From NCBI GenBank assembly GCA_017474705.1, contig JAFVHC010000017.1, positions 1 to 10,367 of the forward strand: a DNA stretch of 10,367 bases, written 5' to 3'. Source of the DNA: Bacillota bacterium. GTDB taxonomy: Bacteria; Bacillota; Clostridia; Lachnospirales; Bianqueaceae. Under the pieces are notes generated by a model, which saw only the letters and a list, made by a program, of their open reading frames with translations, did no database searches and was not told the origin of the DNA. The position numbers and the translations under genes were made by a program. This document shows positions 1-7,103 of the stretch, piece by piece (the stretch's first letter is position 1; every line of letters starts with the position of its first letter).

Positions 1-43
1 ACGAACACGATAACGTCCGGGCCGTAATTACGGTCGATATGAT
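1..43 (-). other. Spacer downstream of rplK, toward expected rplA
   Basis: These bases follow the rplK stop codon in the direction of transcription. In most bacteria rplA (L1) follows rplK, so this is probably the rplK-rplA spacer, but no rplA start or ribosome site lies inside the window. It contains a 12-base palindrome at 22-33, which is expected by chance in a window this long. Confidence 0.4.
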
Positions 44-469
44 TTAGTCGACTACGACTACGCCCATGCTGCGGGCAGTGCCGGCGATCATGCTCATAGC
101 AGCTTCCAGGCTGCCGGCATTCAGATCGGGCATCTTCAGCTCAGCGATCTCCTGGACCTGAGCCTTGGTGATCTTCGCGACCTTGGTCGCCTTCGGGCTG
201 CCGGAACCGGATTCGATACCGCAAGCCTTCTTGATCAGAACCGCCGCCGGCGGTGTCTTGGTGATGAATGTAAAGCTGCGGTCCTGATAAACAGTGATCA
301 CGACGGGGGTGATCATGCCGGCCGCATTCGCAGTTCTCGCATTGAACTCTTTCGTGAACTGCGCGATATTGACGCCGTGCTGACCCAGAGCCGGACCCAC
401 CGGAGGTGCCGGTGTAGCCTTGCCGCCCGGGATCTGCAGCTTGATATAGCCAGTAACTTTCTTTGCCAT
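44..469 (-). CDS. rplK: Large-subunit ribosomal protein L11
   Basis: Ribosomal protein L11 forms the base of the GTPase-associated stalk by binding 23S rRNA together with the L10/L12 complex, and is needed for stringent-response sensing by RelA-type enzymes. The 141-residue product has the usual family length. The N-terminal domain shows the proline-rich helix region and the conserved GPALGQHGVNI at residues 25-35. A KTPP linker at 71-74 leads to the C-terminal rRNA-binding domain, which ends in a short valine-rich tail typical of L11. The ATG start has a strong site, TGGAGGT at 479-485, nine bases upstream. It follows nusG by 40 bases with no terminator between them, so it is very likely co-transcribed with rpmG-secE-nusG. 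The identification is secure. Confidence 0.98.
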   Translation of the reverse strand: MAKKVTGYIKLQIPGGKATPAPPVGPALGQHGVNIAQFTKEFNARTANAAGMITPVVITVYQDRSFTFITKTPPAAVLIKKACGIESGSGSPKATKVAKITKAQVQEIAELKMPDLNAGSLEAAMSMIAGTARSMGVVVVD

Positions 470-509
470 GTGTTATTTACCTCCAATAGTTTAGAAATCC
501 ATACGATTT

Positions 510-1040
510 TCAGCTGATCTTCGCGATCTGTCGGAAGTTCAGTTCGACCGGCGTCTCCTGGCCTCCGAAGAGGGTCAGGGACACGATGACCGTTTCCGTC
601 GCTTCGTCGATCGAGGTGATGCGGCCGACGCCCGTGATGGGACCGTCGATGACGTTCACGCTCTCGCCGACTTCGAAGCGGATCTTACGGACCGTGCCGT
701 GGATGCCGAGACGGTCGATCTCCTCGTCGGACAGAGGCACCGGATCAGATCCGGGACCTACAAACCCTGTGACGCCGCGGATATTGCGGACGACGTACCA
801 GGTGTTCTCGTTCATGGCCATCTTGACCAGAACGTAGCCGGGGAAGATCTTACGCTGAACGACGACCTGTCTGCCGTTGCGTTCCTCGATGCAGTCCTCC
901 ATCGGAACCGCTACTTCCAGGATCTGATCCTGCATGCCGCGGTTATCGACGGACTTTTCGATGTTCGCTTTGACCTTGTTCTCGTAACCGGAGTAGGTAT
1001 GCACCGCATACCATTTTGCTTCTTTTACTTCTTCTGCCAT
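510..1040 (-). CDS. nusG: Transcription elongation/antitermination factor NusG
   Basis: NusG binds the clamp region of RNA polymerase and modulates pausing, termination and transcription-translation coupling. The 176-residue product has the normal bacterial length. The NGN domain begins with WYAVHTYSGYENKVK (10-24), with FPGYVLV at 66-72 and GVTGFVG at 89-95. The KOW domain spans about 122-176, with the GESVNVIDGP segment at 125-134. The usual GPF of the KOW loop is GPI here, a mild variation. The ATG start has GAGG seven bases upstream. The gene starts 12 bases after secE, the classical secE-nusG pairing. In some Firmicutes NusG also stimulates pausing at TTNTTT motifs, and one such motif lies in this operon's own leader (1651-1662). 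Confidence 0.98.
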   Translation of the reverse strand: MAEEVKEAKWYAVHTYSGYENKVKANIEKSVDNRGMQDQILEVAVPMEDCIEERNGRQVVVQRKIFPGYVLVKMAMNENTWYVVRNIRGVTGFVGPGSDPVPLSDEEIDRLGIHGTVRKIRFEVGESVNVIDGPITGVGRITSIDEATETVIVSLTLFGGQETPVELNFRQIAKIS

Positions 1041-1052
1041 AGCTCTTCCTCG

Positions 1053-1238
1053 TTATTTAACAAAGATTCCCTGGATCAACGTGCGCAATTTGTAAAATAC
1101 AAAATCGAACAAACCGATGATCGCAGAAAATACTGCGCAAAATACGATGACGAGTCCGGTTTTCTGAGCAAGTTCTTTCTTAGTGGGCCAGACGATCCTT
1201 TTCCACTCGCTTTTCAGCTCTTTCCATTTAAATGACAA
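1053..1238 (-). CDS. secE: Preprotein translocase subunit SecE, TTG start
   Basis: SecE is the essential clamp subunit of the SecYEG protein-export channel in the cytoplasmic membrane. The 61-residue product is the short single-span form typical of Gram-positive bacteria. An amphipathic N-terminal helix carries the signature RIVWPTKKEL (14-23), followed by one transmembrane segment at about 27-49 and a short tail. The start codon is TTG at 1236-1238. It is chosen because GGAGG (1246-1250) sits seven bases upstream and no in-frame ATG is available. The gene lies 23 bases after rpmG and 12 bases before nusG, the conserved order. Nothing suggests a defect. Confidence 0.95.
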   Translation of the reverse strand: MSFKWKELKSEWKRIVWPTKKELAQKTGLVIVFCAVFSAIIGLFDFVFYKLRTLIQGIFVK

Positions 1239-1261
1239 CGTAATGCCTCCTTCGTCAGACC

Positions 1262-1411
1262 TTAGCGGGTCTCTTTATGAAGGGTATGACGCTGACAGAA
1301 ACGGCAGTACTTTTTGGTTTCCATCCTGTCGGGGTGTGCTTTTTTGTCTTTCATCGTGTTGTAATTCCGCTGTTTACACTCTGTGCACTCTAACGTGATT
1401 CTAGTACGCAC
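1262..1411 (-). CDS. rpmG: Large-subunit ribosomal protein L33, zinc-ribbon type
   Basis: L33 is a small protein of the 50S subunit near the E site. The 49-residue product matches the family in length and carries a complete zinc ribbon, C9-x2-C12 and C36-x2-C39. It is therefore the zinc-binding (C+) form, not the cysteine-free paralog used under zinc starvation. The start is taken as GTG at 1409-1411, with GGAGG (1420-1424) eight bases upstream. An ATG five codons further upstream overlaps that same ribosome site and is less likely, and longer extensions into the leader look non-coding. It is the first gene of rpmG-secE-nusG-rplK and is preceded by a long structured leader. Confidence 0.94.
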   Translation of the reverse strand: MRTRITLECTECKQRNYNTMKDKKAHPDRMETKKYCRFCQRHTLHKETR

Positions 1412-1580
1412 AACTTCCACCTCCATTGGTTGATCTTGTCGCATCTGCCTTGCAGGGCTTTGTCTTTCTGCATAGATCCGAGTATCGTATCCCCGGATCT
1501 CCGCGAGCACAAGGCGCTTACGCACCTTGCGCGTCGTACATTCGCACCCTTCGGGTGCTCATGTCCTACGCCCGCCAAGT

Positions 1581-1630
1581 GCTGAAGAGTGGAAACGCAA
1601 ACGCCAGCGCTTGCGTTTCTACTCTTCAGC
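1581..1630 (-). repeat. 23-bp inverted repeat / long hairpin in rpmG leader
   Basis: Two 23-base arms are separated by a four-base loop. They match at 21 positions; on the transcribed strand the remaining two are one G-U wobble and one A-C mismatch. No T-run follows in either direction, so it is not a simple terminator. It could be a leader-RNA element or a small palindromic mobile repeat, which a search for other genomic copies would separate. Confidence 0.8.
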
Positions 1631-1674
1631 GTTTGTCGGGCTCGCTGCGCAAAAAAAAAGAACCCTTCAGCGTT
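1621..1674. repeat. 13-bp direct repeat flanking the T9 run
   Basis: On the plus strand ACTCTTCAGCGTT (1621-1633) recurs as ACCCTTCAGCGTT (1662-1674), differing at one base and offset by 41 bases. The first copy is one arm of the long hairpin, so the second copy can replace it in pairing with the opposite arm at 1581-1590. Confidence 0.75.
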
Positions 1675-1700
1675 GCCTAATGATTGTAGCACGGGGGTTC
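1651..1700 (-). terminator. Possible intrinsic terminator behind comF, overlapping the rpmG promoter
   Basis: On the minus strand GAACCC (1695-1700) can pair with GGGTTC (1660-1665), directly followed by nine Ts (1651-1659). The loop is long (29 nt), with a possible weak inner helix between GTGC and GCAAC, so the stem is only moderately stable. It lies 43 bases beyond the comF stop. The -10 box of the rpmG promoter sits in the loop. A transcript from that promoter would lack the 5' arm and could not form this terminator. Confidence 0.45.
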
Positions 1701-1710
1701 ATGAAGTCAA
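1683..1710 (-). promoter_or_regulatory. Sigma-A promoter of rpmG-secE-nusG-rplK
   Basis: On the minus strand a -35 box TTGACT (1705-1710) and a -10 box TACAAT (1683-1688) are separated by 16 bases. Each box differs from consensus at one position. The predicted start is near 1676-1678. It lies between the end of comF and the rpmG leader, where an operon promoter is expected. Confidence 0.75.
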
Positions 1711-1742
1711 GCAGTTTTTTCGCTTTCTTACGGGTTTTTTTG

Positions 1743-2493
1743 CTATATTGTTACTGAACTGTGCCCCTGTGAAGACACGGTCTTCAAGGCCAGAGTAAAG
1801 AATCGGACCTTTCTGCCGTCCAAAGTCTGCTCCAAAGTACGCGCCGCTTCCTCGATCGTACTGCCCGATGTATAAATATCATCGATCAGCAGCAGGTCGC
1901 CCGGCGGCAGACTATGTATCATTTCTTCTGCCTGCGGTACAAGAGCGAAAGCATCACGCATGTTCTCCCTGCGGGCGTGGGAAGACAGCTGGTTCTGGAC
2001 AGCGGTCGCGCGCCGCCGCACCAGTACGTCGCAGACGGGGATGCCGGTCTCCCTCGACAAGGCTTCCGCCAGTACCAAAGCCTGATTATAGCCGCGGGTC
2101 CTCATGCGGCTTTTGTGGATCGGTATAGGGACCAGGCACGCAGCGTCCCGGAAGGCGGCTGGTTCCTCCTCCGCCGCCAGTCCGGCATAGGCTGGTGCAT
2201 AGGACCATTGATCCTCATACTTGAACCGATGGATGGATTCCCGAGCCCCATCGGTATAGCGCAGCAGCGCTCGGCCGGACACCGTCGATCCATGCATGAG
2301 ACAGGACACGCAGACCGCACCGTCCCCCTGCTCCCTCCGGGACCGGACCCGAACACAGACGACAGCGCGGCTCGCTGATGCGATACGCTCCCAGGTCACA
2401 TTCCGTGCAGAGCATGCTTTCGGAAAAAGCCGGGAGGATCTGCGCGCAAAGGAAACATCGCTTAGGAAAAAGAATGTCGCTTAAGACGGACAC
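1743..2493 (-). pseudogene. comF: ComF-family phosphoribosyltransferase, split by a +1 frameshift
   Basis: ComF/GntX proteins carry an N-terminal zinc-ribbon region and a phosphoribosyltransferase domain, and support DNA uptake in competent bacteria. The N-terminal part is in one frame from GTG at 2491-2493, with AAAGGAGG four bases upstream, and includes CxxC pairs at residues 13/16, 29/32 and 44/47. The fourth pair (61/64) and the rest, including RGYNQ (133-137) and the PRPP-binding LLLIDDIYTSGST (200-212), are in another frame. Removing one G from the run of five (CCCCC at 2324-2328 on the plus strand) restores a normal 249-residue protein. Without it the first frame stops near 2215. This may be a sequencing error, a real inactivation or a frameshifting site. 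It starts 18 bases after recD2. The intact PRPP motif and all four zinc pairs suggest the event is recent or artefactual. Confidence 0.85.
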
Positions 2494-2511
2494 ATGCCCT
2501 CCTTTACTGTT

Positions 2512-4836
2512 TTAAGCAAAATCGTCGATCGAAAGGTTATGAGACTGTGATATGACCAGCCCGGCCGCTTCCTGCAGACGGGTCTTCAACGCTGTATAAC
2601 GAACCGTCTGGGTATCGTTGTCGACCATGCGCTGCACCATGGATTCACTGCCCACGACGATGCAGTAGCGCGTCGCCCGGGTGACCGCCGTATACAGGAG
2701 ATTGCGGGTGAAAAGCACATCCGGACCACTGAAAAGCGGGATCACGATGACAGGACTTTCACTGCCCTGCGCTTTATGGATCGTAATGGCATAGGCCATC
2801 TCCAGTTCCTCAAGAGACGCATAATCATATTCCACTTCCCGCGCCTCATCGAAGATCACGGTCAGTGTTTTGTCTGTCGGATCGATGGATTTGATGCGGC
2901 CGATATCCCCGTTGAAGACGCCTTCTCCTTCTTCGATGGGATAACCATAGCGGTTCAGCACGCGCCAGGGCATATTGTAATTGTTGCGTACCTGCATGAC
3001 TTTATCGCCCTCGCGATACGTCACACCGCGGTACTCCATTTCGTTCTTTTTCGGGCTTTTAGGATTCAACGCCTCCTGCAGCATCGGATTCAATGCTTCT
3101 ACACCCAGCATGCCGCGCTTCATGGGCGTCAGCACCTGGATGTCTTCGGTGGGCGAGCACTTGGCGAACTTCGGGATCCGATGCAGGATCGCGTCGACCA
3201 GCGTCGGCGGCACTTCCTCCCGCAGCCGGCGCCGCATCAGGAAGAAATCTGTGCCCTGGCGGTTGAATTCAGGATACTGTCCATCATTGATGCGGTGGGC
3301 ATTGAGTACGATGTCGCTCTGCTCCGCCTGCCGGTAGATCTGACTGAGGCGGGCCACAGTCACCGCATCGGAAGCGATGATGTCCCGCAGGACGTTGCCG
3401 GGGCCGACGGAAGGCAGCTGATCTGCGTCGCCTACCAGGATCAGACGGGTGCCCGGACTGATGCCTTTGAGCAGGCTGTGCATAAGCTGGATGTCCACCA
3501 TCGACATCTCGTCCACGATGATGACGTCCGCCTCCAGTGGGTTTTCTTCATTGCGCTGGAACATGGCGCGGCCGCCAAAGGACTCTTCTGTATACTGCAT
3601 CTCCAGCATGCGATGCACCGTGGATGCGTCGCGGCCGGTGGTCTCCGTCATGCGCTTGGCAGCACGGCCTGTCGGCGCGGCCAGAAGGACCTCTGCCTGC
3701 AGATCGTCCAGGATCTTCAGCAGTGTATTGATGATCGTAGTCTTGCCGGTGCCGGGACCGCCGGTGATCACCTGCACCCCGTTGGTCAGCGCAGCAAGGA
3801 TCGCTTCCCGCTGTTCTTCGGACAGTTCGATCTTCTCCCCCGCCTCTGCATCCTTCAACAGGCGCCGGCAGAGATTGTCCGGATACGGCAGTGCCTGCTT
3901 CTTCAGTTCCAGCAGCCGGTAGGCCGTATCGGACTCCGCATTATAATAAGAAGCCAGGAAGACGCGATCCTGGCCGTCCTCCTCCTTTTCCAGGACACGA
4001 TGATCCAGCACCAGTTCTGTAATGGCGTTGTCCACCAGGACGCCGGAGGCCTCGGTGAGCCGGAAGATCTTGTCCTCAAGGATGCTGCGCGGCAGGAACA
4101 CATGGCCTTCGGCCGCTGCTTCCTGCAGCACATACTGCACCGCCGCACGGATGCGGAAAGGCGACTGCTCCGGTGTACCCATGAGCCGGGCGATCTGGTC
4201 CGCCTTGCGGAAACCGATGCCATGGATATCTTCCGCCAGACGATAGGGATTCGTCTCCAGCACTTGAATGGTCTTGTCTTTATACTGCCGGTAGATGCGC
4301 AGTCCCATGGACATGGGGATGTCATATTTCTGCATGAAGAGCATGGCTTCCCGCTGCTTGTGCTGCTCCGCGAACTGTTCCGCGATCTCCATGGCGCCGT
4401 GCTTGCTGATGCCCTTGATCTCGGACAGGCGTTCCGGTTCCCGATCCATCACTTCAAGGGTCAGTTCCCCGAAGCGCTCCACGATACGATGCGCCAGCGC
4501 CACACCGATCCCTTTGATGACACCGGACCCCAGATACCGTTCGATCTGCTGCGCCGTTTTCGGCATGACACGCTCGAAAGACGCGACCTCGAACTGATCC
4601 CCATAGATGCTGTGCACCTTCCAGGCGCCTTCCGCCGCGATGGTCTCACCGGGCTGCACGTCCGGCAGGATGCCGACCACGGTGATACGAGCGTTCAGCC
4701 CCAACTGCCCGCCGGTACGGCTCTTCGTCGGCTCCGCTCCCTCGACTTCGACCTCCAGGATGCGGTAGCCGTTGTCTTCGTTACTGTAGATCACCTCTGT
4801 GACCAGACCGGTGATCTGCTTTTCTGTTCTGTCCAA
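2512..4836 (-). CDS. recD2: ATP-dependent 5'-3' DNA helicase RecD2
   Basis: RecD2 is a superfamily 1B helicase of bacteria that lack RecBC partners for it; it takes part in DNA repair and replication-fork stability. The 774-residue product shows the N-terminal OB-like and helix-hairpin-helix region (about 1-240), then the helicase core. Visible motifs are Walker A GGPGTGKT (359-366), Walker B VIIVDE (438-443), VGDADQLPSVG (468-478), YAITIHKAQGSE (682-693) and LLYTAVTRA (713-721). All catalytic motifs are intact. The start is TTG at 4834-4836, with AGAGG eight bases upstream and no in-frame ATG nearby. It lies 48 bases after metK, separated by a terminator-like hairpin, so expression may depend on read-through. 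comF follows 18 bases downstream. Confidence 0.96.
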   Translation of the reverse strand: MDRTEKQITGLVTEVIYSNEDNGYRILEVEVEGAEPTKSRTGGQLGLNARITVVGILPDVQPGETIAAEGAWKVHSIYGDQFEVASFERVMPKTAQQIERYLGSGVIKGIGVALAHRIVERFGELTLEVMDREPERLSEIKGISKHGAMEIAEQFAEQHKQREAMLFMQKYDIPMSMGLRIYRQYKDKTIQVLETNPYRLAEDIHGIGFRKADQIARLMGTPEQSPFRIRAAVQYVLQEAAAEGHVFLPRSILEDKIFRLTEASGVLVDNAITELVLDHRVLEKEEDGQDRVFLASYYNAESDTAYRLLELKKQALPYPDNLCRRLLKDAEAGEKIELSEEQREAILAALTNGVQVITGGPGTGKTTIINTLLKILDDLQAEVLLAAPTGRAAKRMTETTGRDASTVHRMLEMQYTEESFGGRAMFQRNEENPLEADVIIVDEMSMVDIQLMHSLLKGISPGTRLILVGDADQLPSVGPGNVLRDIIASDAVTVARLSQIYRQAEQSDIVLNAHRINDGQYPEFNRQGTDFFLMRRRLREEVPPTLVDAILHRIPKFAKCSPTEDIQVLTPMKRGMLGVEALNPMLQEALNPKSPKKNEMEYRGVTYREGDKVMQVRNNYNMPWRVLNRYGYPIEEGEGVFNGDIGRIKSIDPTDKTLTVIFDEAREVEYDYASLEELEMAYAITIHKAQGSESPVIVIPLFSGPDVLFTRNLLYTAVTRATRYCIVVGSESMVQRMVDNDTQTVRYTALKTRLQEAAGLVISQSHNLSIDDFA

Positions 4837-4850
4837 CCTGATATCCTCTG

Positions 4851-4880
4851 AACAAAAGAGTGCAGATCGCTCTGCACCCT
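4851..4880 (-). terminator. Intrinsic terminator or attenuator between metK and recD2
   Basis: On the minus strand a 10-bp stem (AGGGTGCAGA with TCTGCACTCT, one G-U pair) is closed by a GCGA loop and followed by TTTGTT. It starts four bases after the metK stop codon and ends just before the recD2 ribosome site. The T-tract is short and interrupted, so termination is probably partial, lowering recD2-comF relative to mreB-metK. Confidence 0.6.
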
Positions 4881-4884
4881 GTTA

Positions 4885-6054
4885 TCAACAATATTTCTTC
4901 AATGCTTCCACACGATCGGTCCGCTCCCAGGGCAGATCGATATCGGTCCGGCCGAAGTGGCCGTAGGCAGCGGTCTGCTTGTAGATGGGCCGCCGCAGAT
5001 CCAGCGAGCGGATGATGGCCGCCGGACGCAGGTCGAATTCATTCTTTACGATCTGAGCGATCTCCTCGTCGGGCATGATGCCGGTACCGCGGGTATCGAT
5101 CAGGATCGAGACCGGTTCGGCAACGCCGATGGCATAGGCGATCTGGATCTCCGCCCGTTCGCAAAGCCCCGCCGCCACCAGATTCTTGGCCACATAGCGC
5201 GCTGCATAAGCTGCGGAACGATCCACCTTGGTCGGATCTTTGCCGGAGAAAGCCCCGCCGCCATGGCTGGCGTATCCACCATAAGTATCTACGATGATCT
5301 TACGTCCTGTCAGACCAGAATCTCCCTGCGGTCCGCCGATGACGAATCGGCCGGTGGGATTCACATAGATGACGGTATCACTGTCGATCAGGTTTTGCGG
5401 AATGATCGGCAAAATGACTTCACGGATGATATCTTCGCGCAGATCCTCGATCTGCACGGCTTCACTGTGCTGGCTGGAGACGACGATGGTCCTGACCCGG
5501 ATCGGCTCATCATCTTCGTATTCCACAGAGACCATGGCCTTGCCGTCGGGACGCAGATAAGGCAGGACCCCGCTCTTACGGACTTCCGACAGACGGCGGG
5601 TCAGGCGATGCGCCAACGCGATCGGCATGGGCATCATTTCCGGTGTTTCTTTACAGGCGAAGCCGAACATCATGCCCTGATCGCCGGCACCGAGCTGATC
5701 CTGCTCCAGCCCAGCCTTTGTCTCAAGCGACTGATCCACGCCCATGGCGATGTCCGGAGACTGCTCGTCTAAGGCCGTGAGCACAGCGCAGGTATCACAG
5801 TCGAAACCGAACTTGGCCCGGTCATAACCGATCTCCCGCACGGTCTCACGCACGATCTTCTGGATATCCACGTAGCATTCGGTCGAGATCTCGCCCATGA
5901 CGAGGACCAGACCGGTCGTTACTGCTGTTTCACAGGCCACACGGGCCATGGGATCCTGTTCCAGTATAGCGTCAAGAACGGCATCCGAGATCTGATCGCA
6001 GATCTTATCCGGATGCCCTTCGGTAACAGATTCAGATGAGAAGATACGTCTCAA
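4885..6054 (-). CDS. metK: S-adenosylmethionine synthetase MetK
   Basis: MetK makes S-adenosylmethionine from methionine and ATP in the cytoplasm, releasing phosphate and pyrophosphate. The 389-residue product has the normal length. Family signatures are intact: EGHPDKICDQ (12-21) at the ATP/methionine site, GAGDQGMMFG (122-131) and the phosphate-binding GGGAFSGKDPTKVDRS (265-280). The start is TTG at 6052-6054, with GAGG eight bases upstream inside the end of mreB. The TTG overlaps the mreB TGA stop (TTGA), implying translational coupling. No SAM riboswitch can precede metK here because mreB coding sequence lies directly upstream; any control must come from the mreB promoter or from coupling. 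A terminator-like hairpin follows the gene. Confidence 0.98.
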   Translation of the reverse strand: MRRIFSSESVTEGHPDKICDQISDAVLDAILEQDPMARVACETAVTTGLVLVMGEISTECYVDIQKIVRETVREIGYDRAKFGFDCDTCAVLTALDEQSPDIAMGVDQSLETKAGLEQDQLGAGDQGMMFGFACKETPEMMPMPIALAHRLTRRLSEVRKSGVLPYLRPDGKAMVSVEYEDDEPIRVRTIVVSSQHSEAVQIEDLREDIIREVILPIIPQNLIDSDTVIYVNPTGRFVIGGPQGDSGLTGRKIIVDTYGGYASHGGGAFSGKDPTKVDRSAAYAARYVAKNLVAAGLCERAEIQIAYAIGVAEPVSILIDTRGTGIMPDEEIAQIVKNEFDLRPAAIIRSLDLRRPIYKQTAAYGHFGRTDIDLPWERTDRVEALKKYC

Positions 6055-7103
6055 AATGGTTTCCTCTTTCTATCATTCGTGCGGCCCTGCTCCTGCGCAC
6101 GCACGTCGCGCATGCGGCCGCTGTCGAGCTGCTCGATGTACCGTCCGGTGCCGATGGCTACGCAGGAGATCGCATCCTCAGCCACGAAAACATCGACCCC
6201 GACTTTTTCCTGCATGAGACGGTCCATACCGGCCAGCAGGCTTCCGCCGCCGGTCAGAACGATACCGTTCTCGTGGACATCGGCTGCCAGTTCCGGAGGC
6301 GTCTGCTCCAGCACGTGGCGCACTTCGTCGATGATGACGGTCAATGGCTCGCTGAGCGCCTCAGCGATCTCGCGGGACTCGATGACCTTGCCCACCGGCA
6401 GGCCGCTGATCAGATCGCGGCCGCGCACTTCCATGGTGCGCCGCTCGGCTTTTTCAGAAGCCGCACCGATGCGGATCTTGACTTCTTCCGCTGTGTGCTG
6501 GCCGATGAGTATATTGTACTTCTTGCGGATATAACGCTGGATCGCTTCATCGAAGTTGTCCCCCGCCGTTTTGACGGAACTGGAAACGACGACGCCGCCC
6601 ATGGACAGAACGGCAACGTCGGACGTGCCGCCGCCGATGTCGACGATCATGCTGCCGCGCGGGCGATTGATATCGATCCCGGCGCCGATGGCCGCCGCGA
6701 TGGGCTCCTCGATGACGTGCACCGGCTGTCTGGCACCTGCCGCGACTGCCGCGTCACGCACCGCCTTGCGCTCCACTTCGGTAACGCCGCTGGGCACGCA
6801 CACCGCAATGACCGGGTTGCGGAACCGGCGGCCGATGGCCTTCTGGATGAAGTATTTCAGCATCTTCTCCGCATAGCGGTAATCTGAAATGACGCCCTCT
6901 TTCAAGGGTTTGATGGTCATGATATGAGACGGCGTTCGACCGATCATTTTCCGCGCGGTTTCGCCGACAGCCACGACCTGACTGTCCAGGTCCGTGTCGA
7001 TGGCGAGAACGGAAGGCTCGCGCATGACGATGCCTTTGCCGCGGATGTAGATCAGCACACTGGATGTGCCCAGATCCACGCCGATACTGGTATTGAATAA
7101 CAT
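6051..7103 (-). CDS. mreB: Rod shape-determining actin homolog MreB/Mbl
   Basis: MreB-family proteins are bacterial actins that polymerise under the membrane and guide the cell-wall elongation machinery. The 350-residue product shows phosphate-1 GVDLGTSS (8-15), the connecting segment VPSGVTEVERKAV (103-115), phosphate-2 VDIGGGTSD (154-162) and the adenosine motif LTGGGSLL (283-290). The membrane-targeting N terminus is short. The C terminus carries a charged, arginine-rich tail (about 330-350) slightly beyond the usual end, which also encodes the metK ribosome site. No mreC or mreD is nearby, so this may be an Mbl- or MreBH-like paralog. The ATG start has AAGGAG about 12 bases upstream, somewhat far. 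It is the first gene after a consensus promoter. Confidence 0.95.
   Translation of the reverse strand: MLFNTSIGVDLGTSSVLIYIRGKGIVMREPSVLAIDTDLDSQVVAVGETARKMIGRTPSHIMTIKPLKEGVISDYRYAEKMLKYFIQKAIGRRFRNPVIAVCVPSGVTEVERKAVRDAAVAAGARQPVHVIEEPIAAAIGAGIDINRPRGSMIVDIGGGTSDVAVLSMGGVVVSSSVKTAGDNFDEAIQRYIRKKYNILIGQHTAEEVKIRIGAASEKAERRTMEVRGRDLISGLPVGKVIESREIAEALSEPLTVIIDEVRHVLEQTPPELAADVHENGIVLTGGGSLLAGMDRLMQEKVGVDVFVAEDAISCVAIGTGRYIEQLDSGRMRDVRAQEQGRTNDRKRKPF

Larger units (their letters stand above)
1412..1677 (-). promoter_or_regulatory. Long structured 5' leader of the rpmG-secE-nusG-rplK operon
   Basis: About 265 nt lie between the predicted transcription start (near 1677) and the rpmG start codon, with no convincing gene. 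In the transcribed strand, in order: GCTGAAGGGT (1662-1671), a T9 run (1651-1659), a 50-nt hairpin (1581-1630), GCACCC-GAA-GGGTGC (1544-1558), an 11-bp stem closed by a GTAA loop (1507-1532), AGATCCG/CGGATCT (1474-1500), and the rpmG ribosome site. The arm ACTCTTCAGC can pair with either of two upstream copies of GCTGAAGRGT. GAGCAC (1555-1560) can pair with GTGCTC (1505-1510) in competition with the two smaller hairpins. Competing folds suggest a regulatory leader, for example autogenous control. It matches no RNA family I can name. Folding is judged by eye. Confidence 0.5.

Noticed and set aside
22..33. Perfect 12-bp palindrome CCGTAATTACGG
   Set aside because: About two or three 12-bp palindromes are expected by chance in 10 kb, and no function is suggested by position.
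1390..1692. Minus-strand open frame across the rpmG leader, ending inside rpmG
   Set aside because: It runs through the predicted promoter and hairpins, overlaps rpmG in another frame and has no ribosome site. A 14-codon frame at about 1517-1561 was dropped because its AGGA is only one base from the ATG.
1412..1742. tRNA gene, sometimes found near rpmG-secE
   Set aside because: No GTTCRA T-loop sequence with matching acceptor and anticodon arms could be found on either strand; the stems present do not form a cloverleaf.
2776..4851. Very long open frame (691 codons) on the plus strand
   Set aside because: It is antisense to recD2, whose motifs are intact. Long antisense frames arise from codon bias in GC-rich genes, and this one has no recognisable domain or ribosome site.
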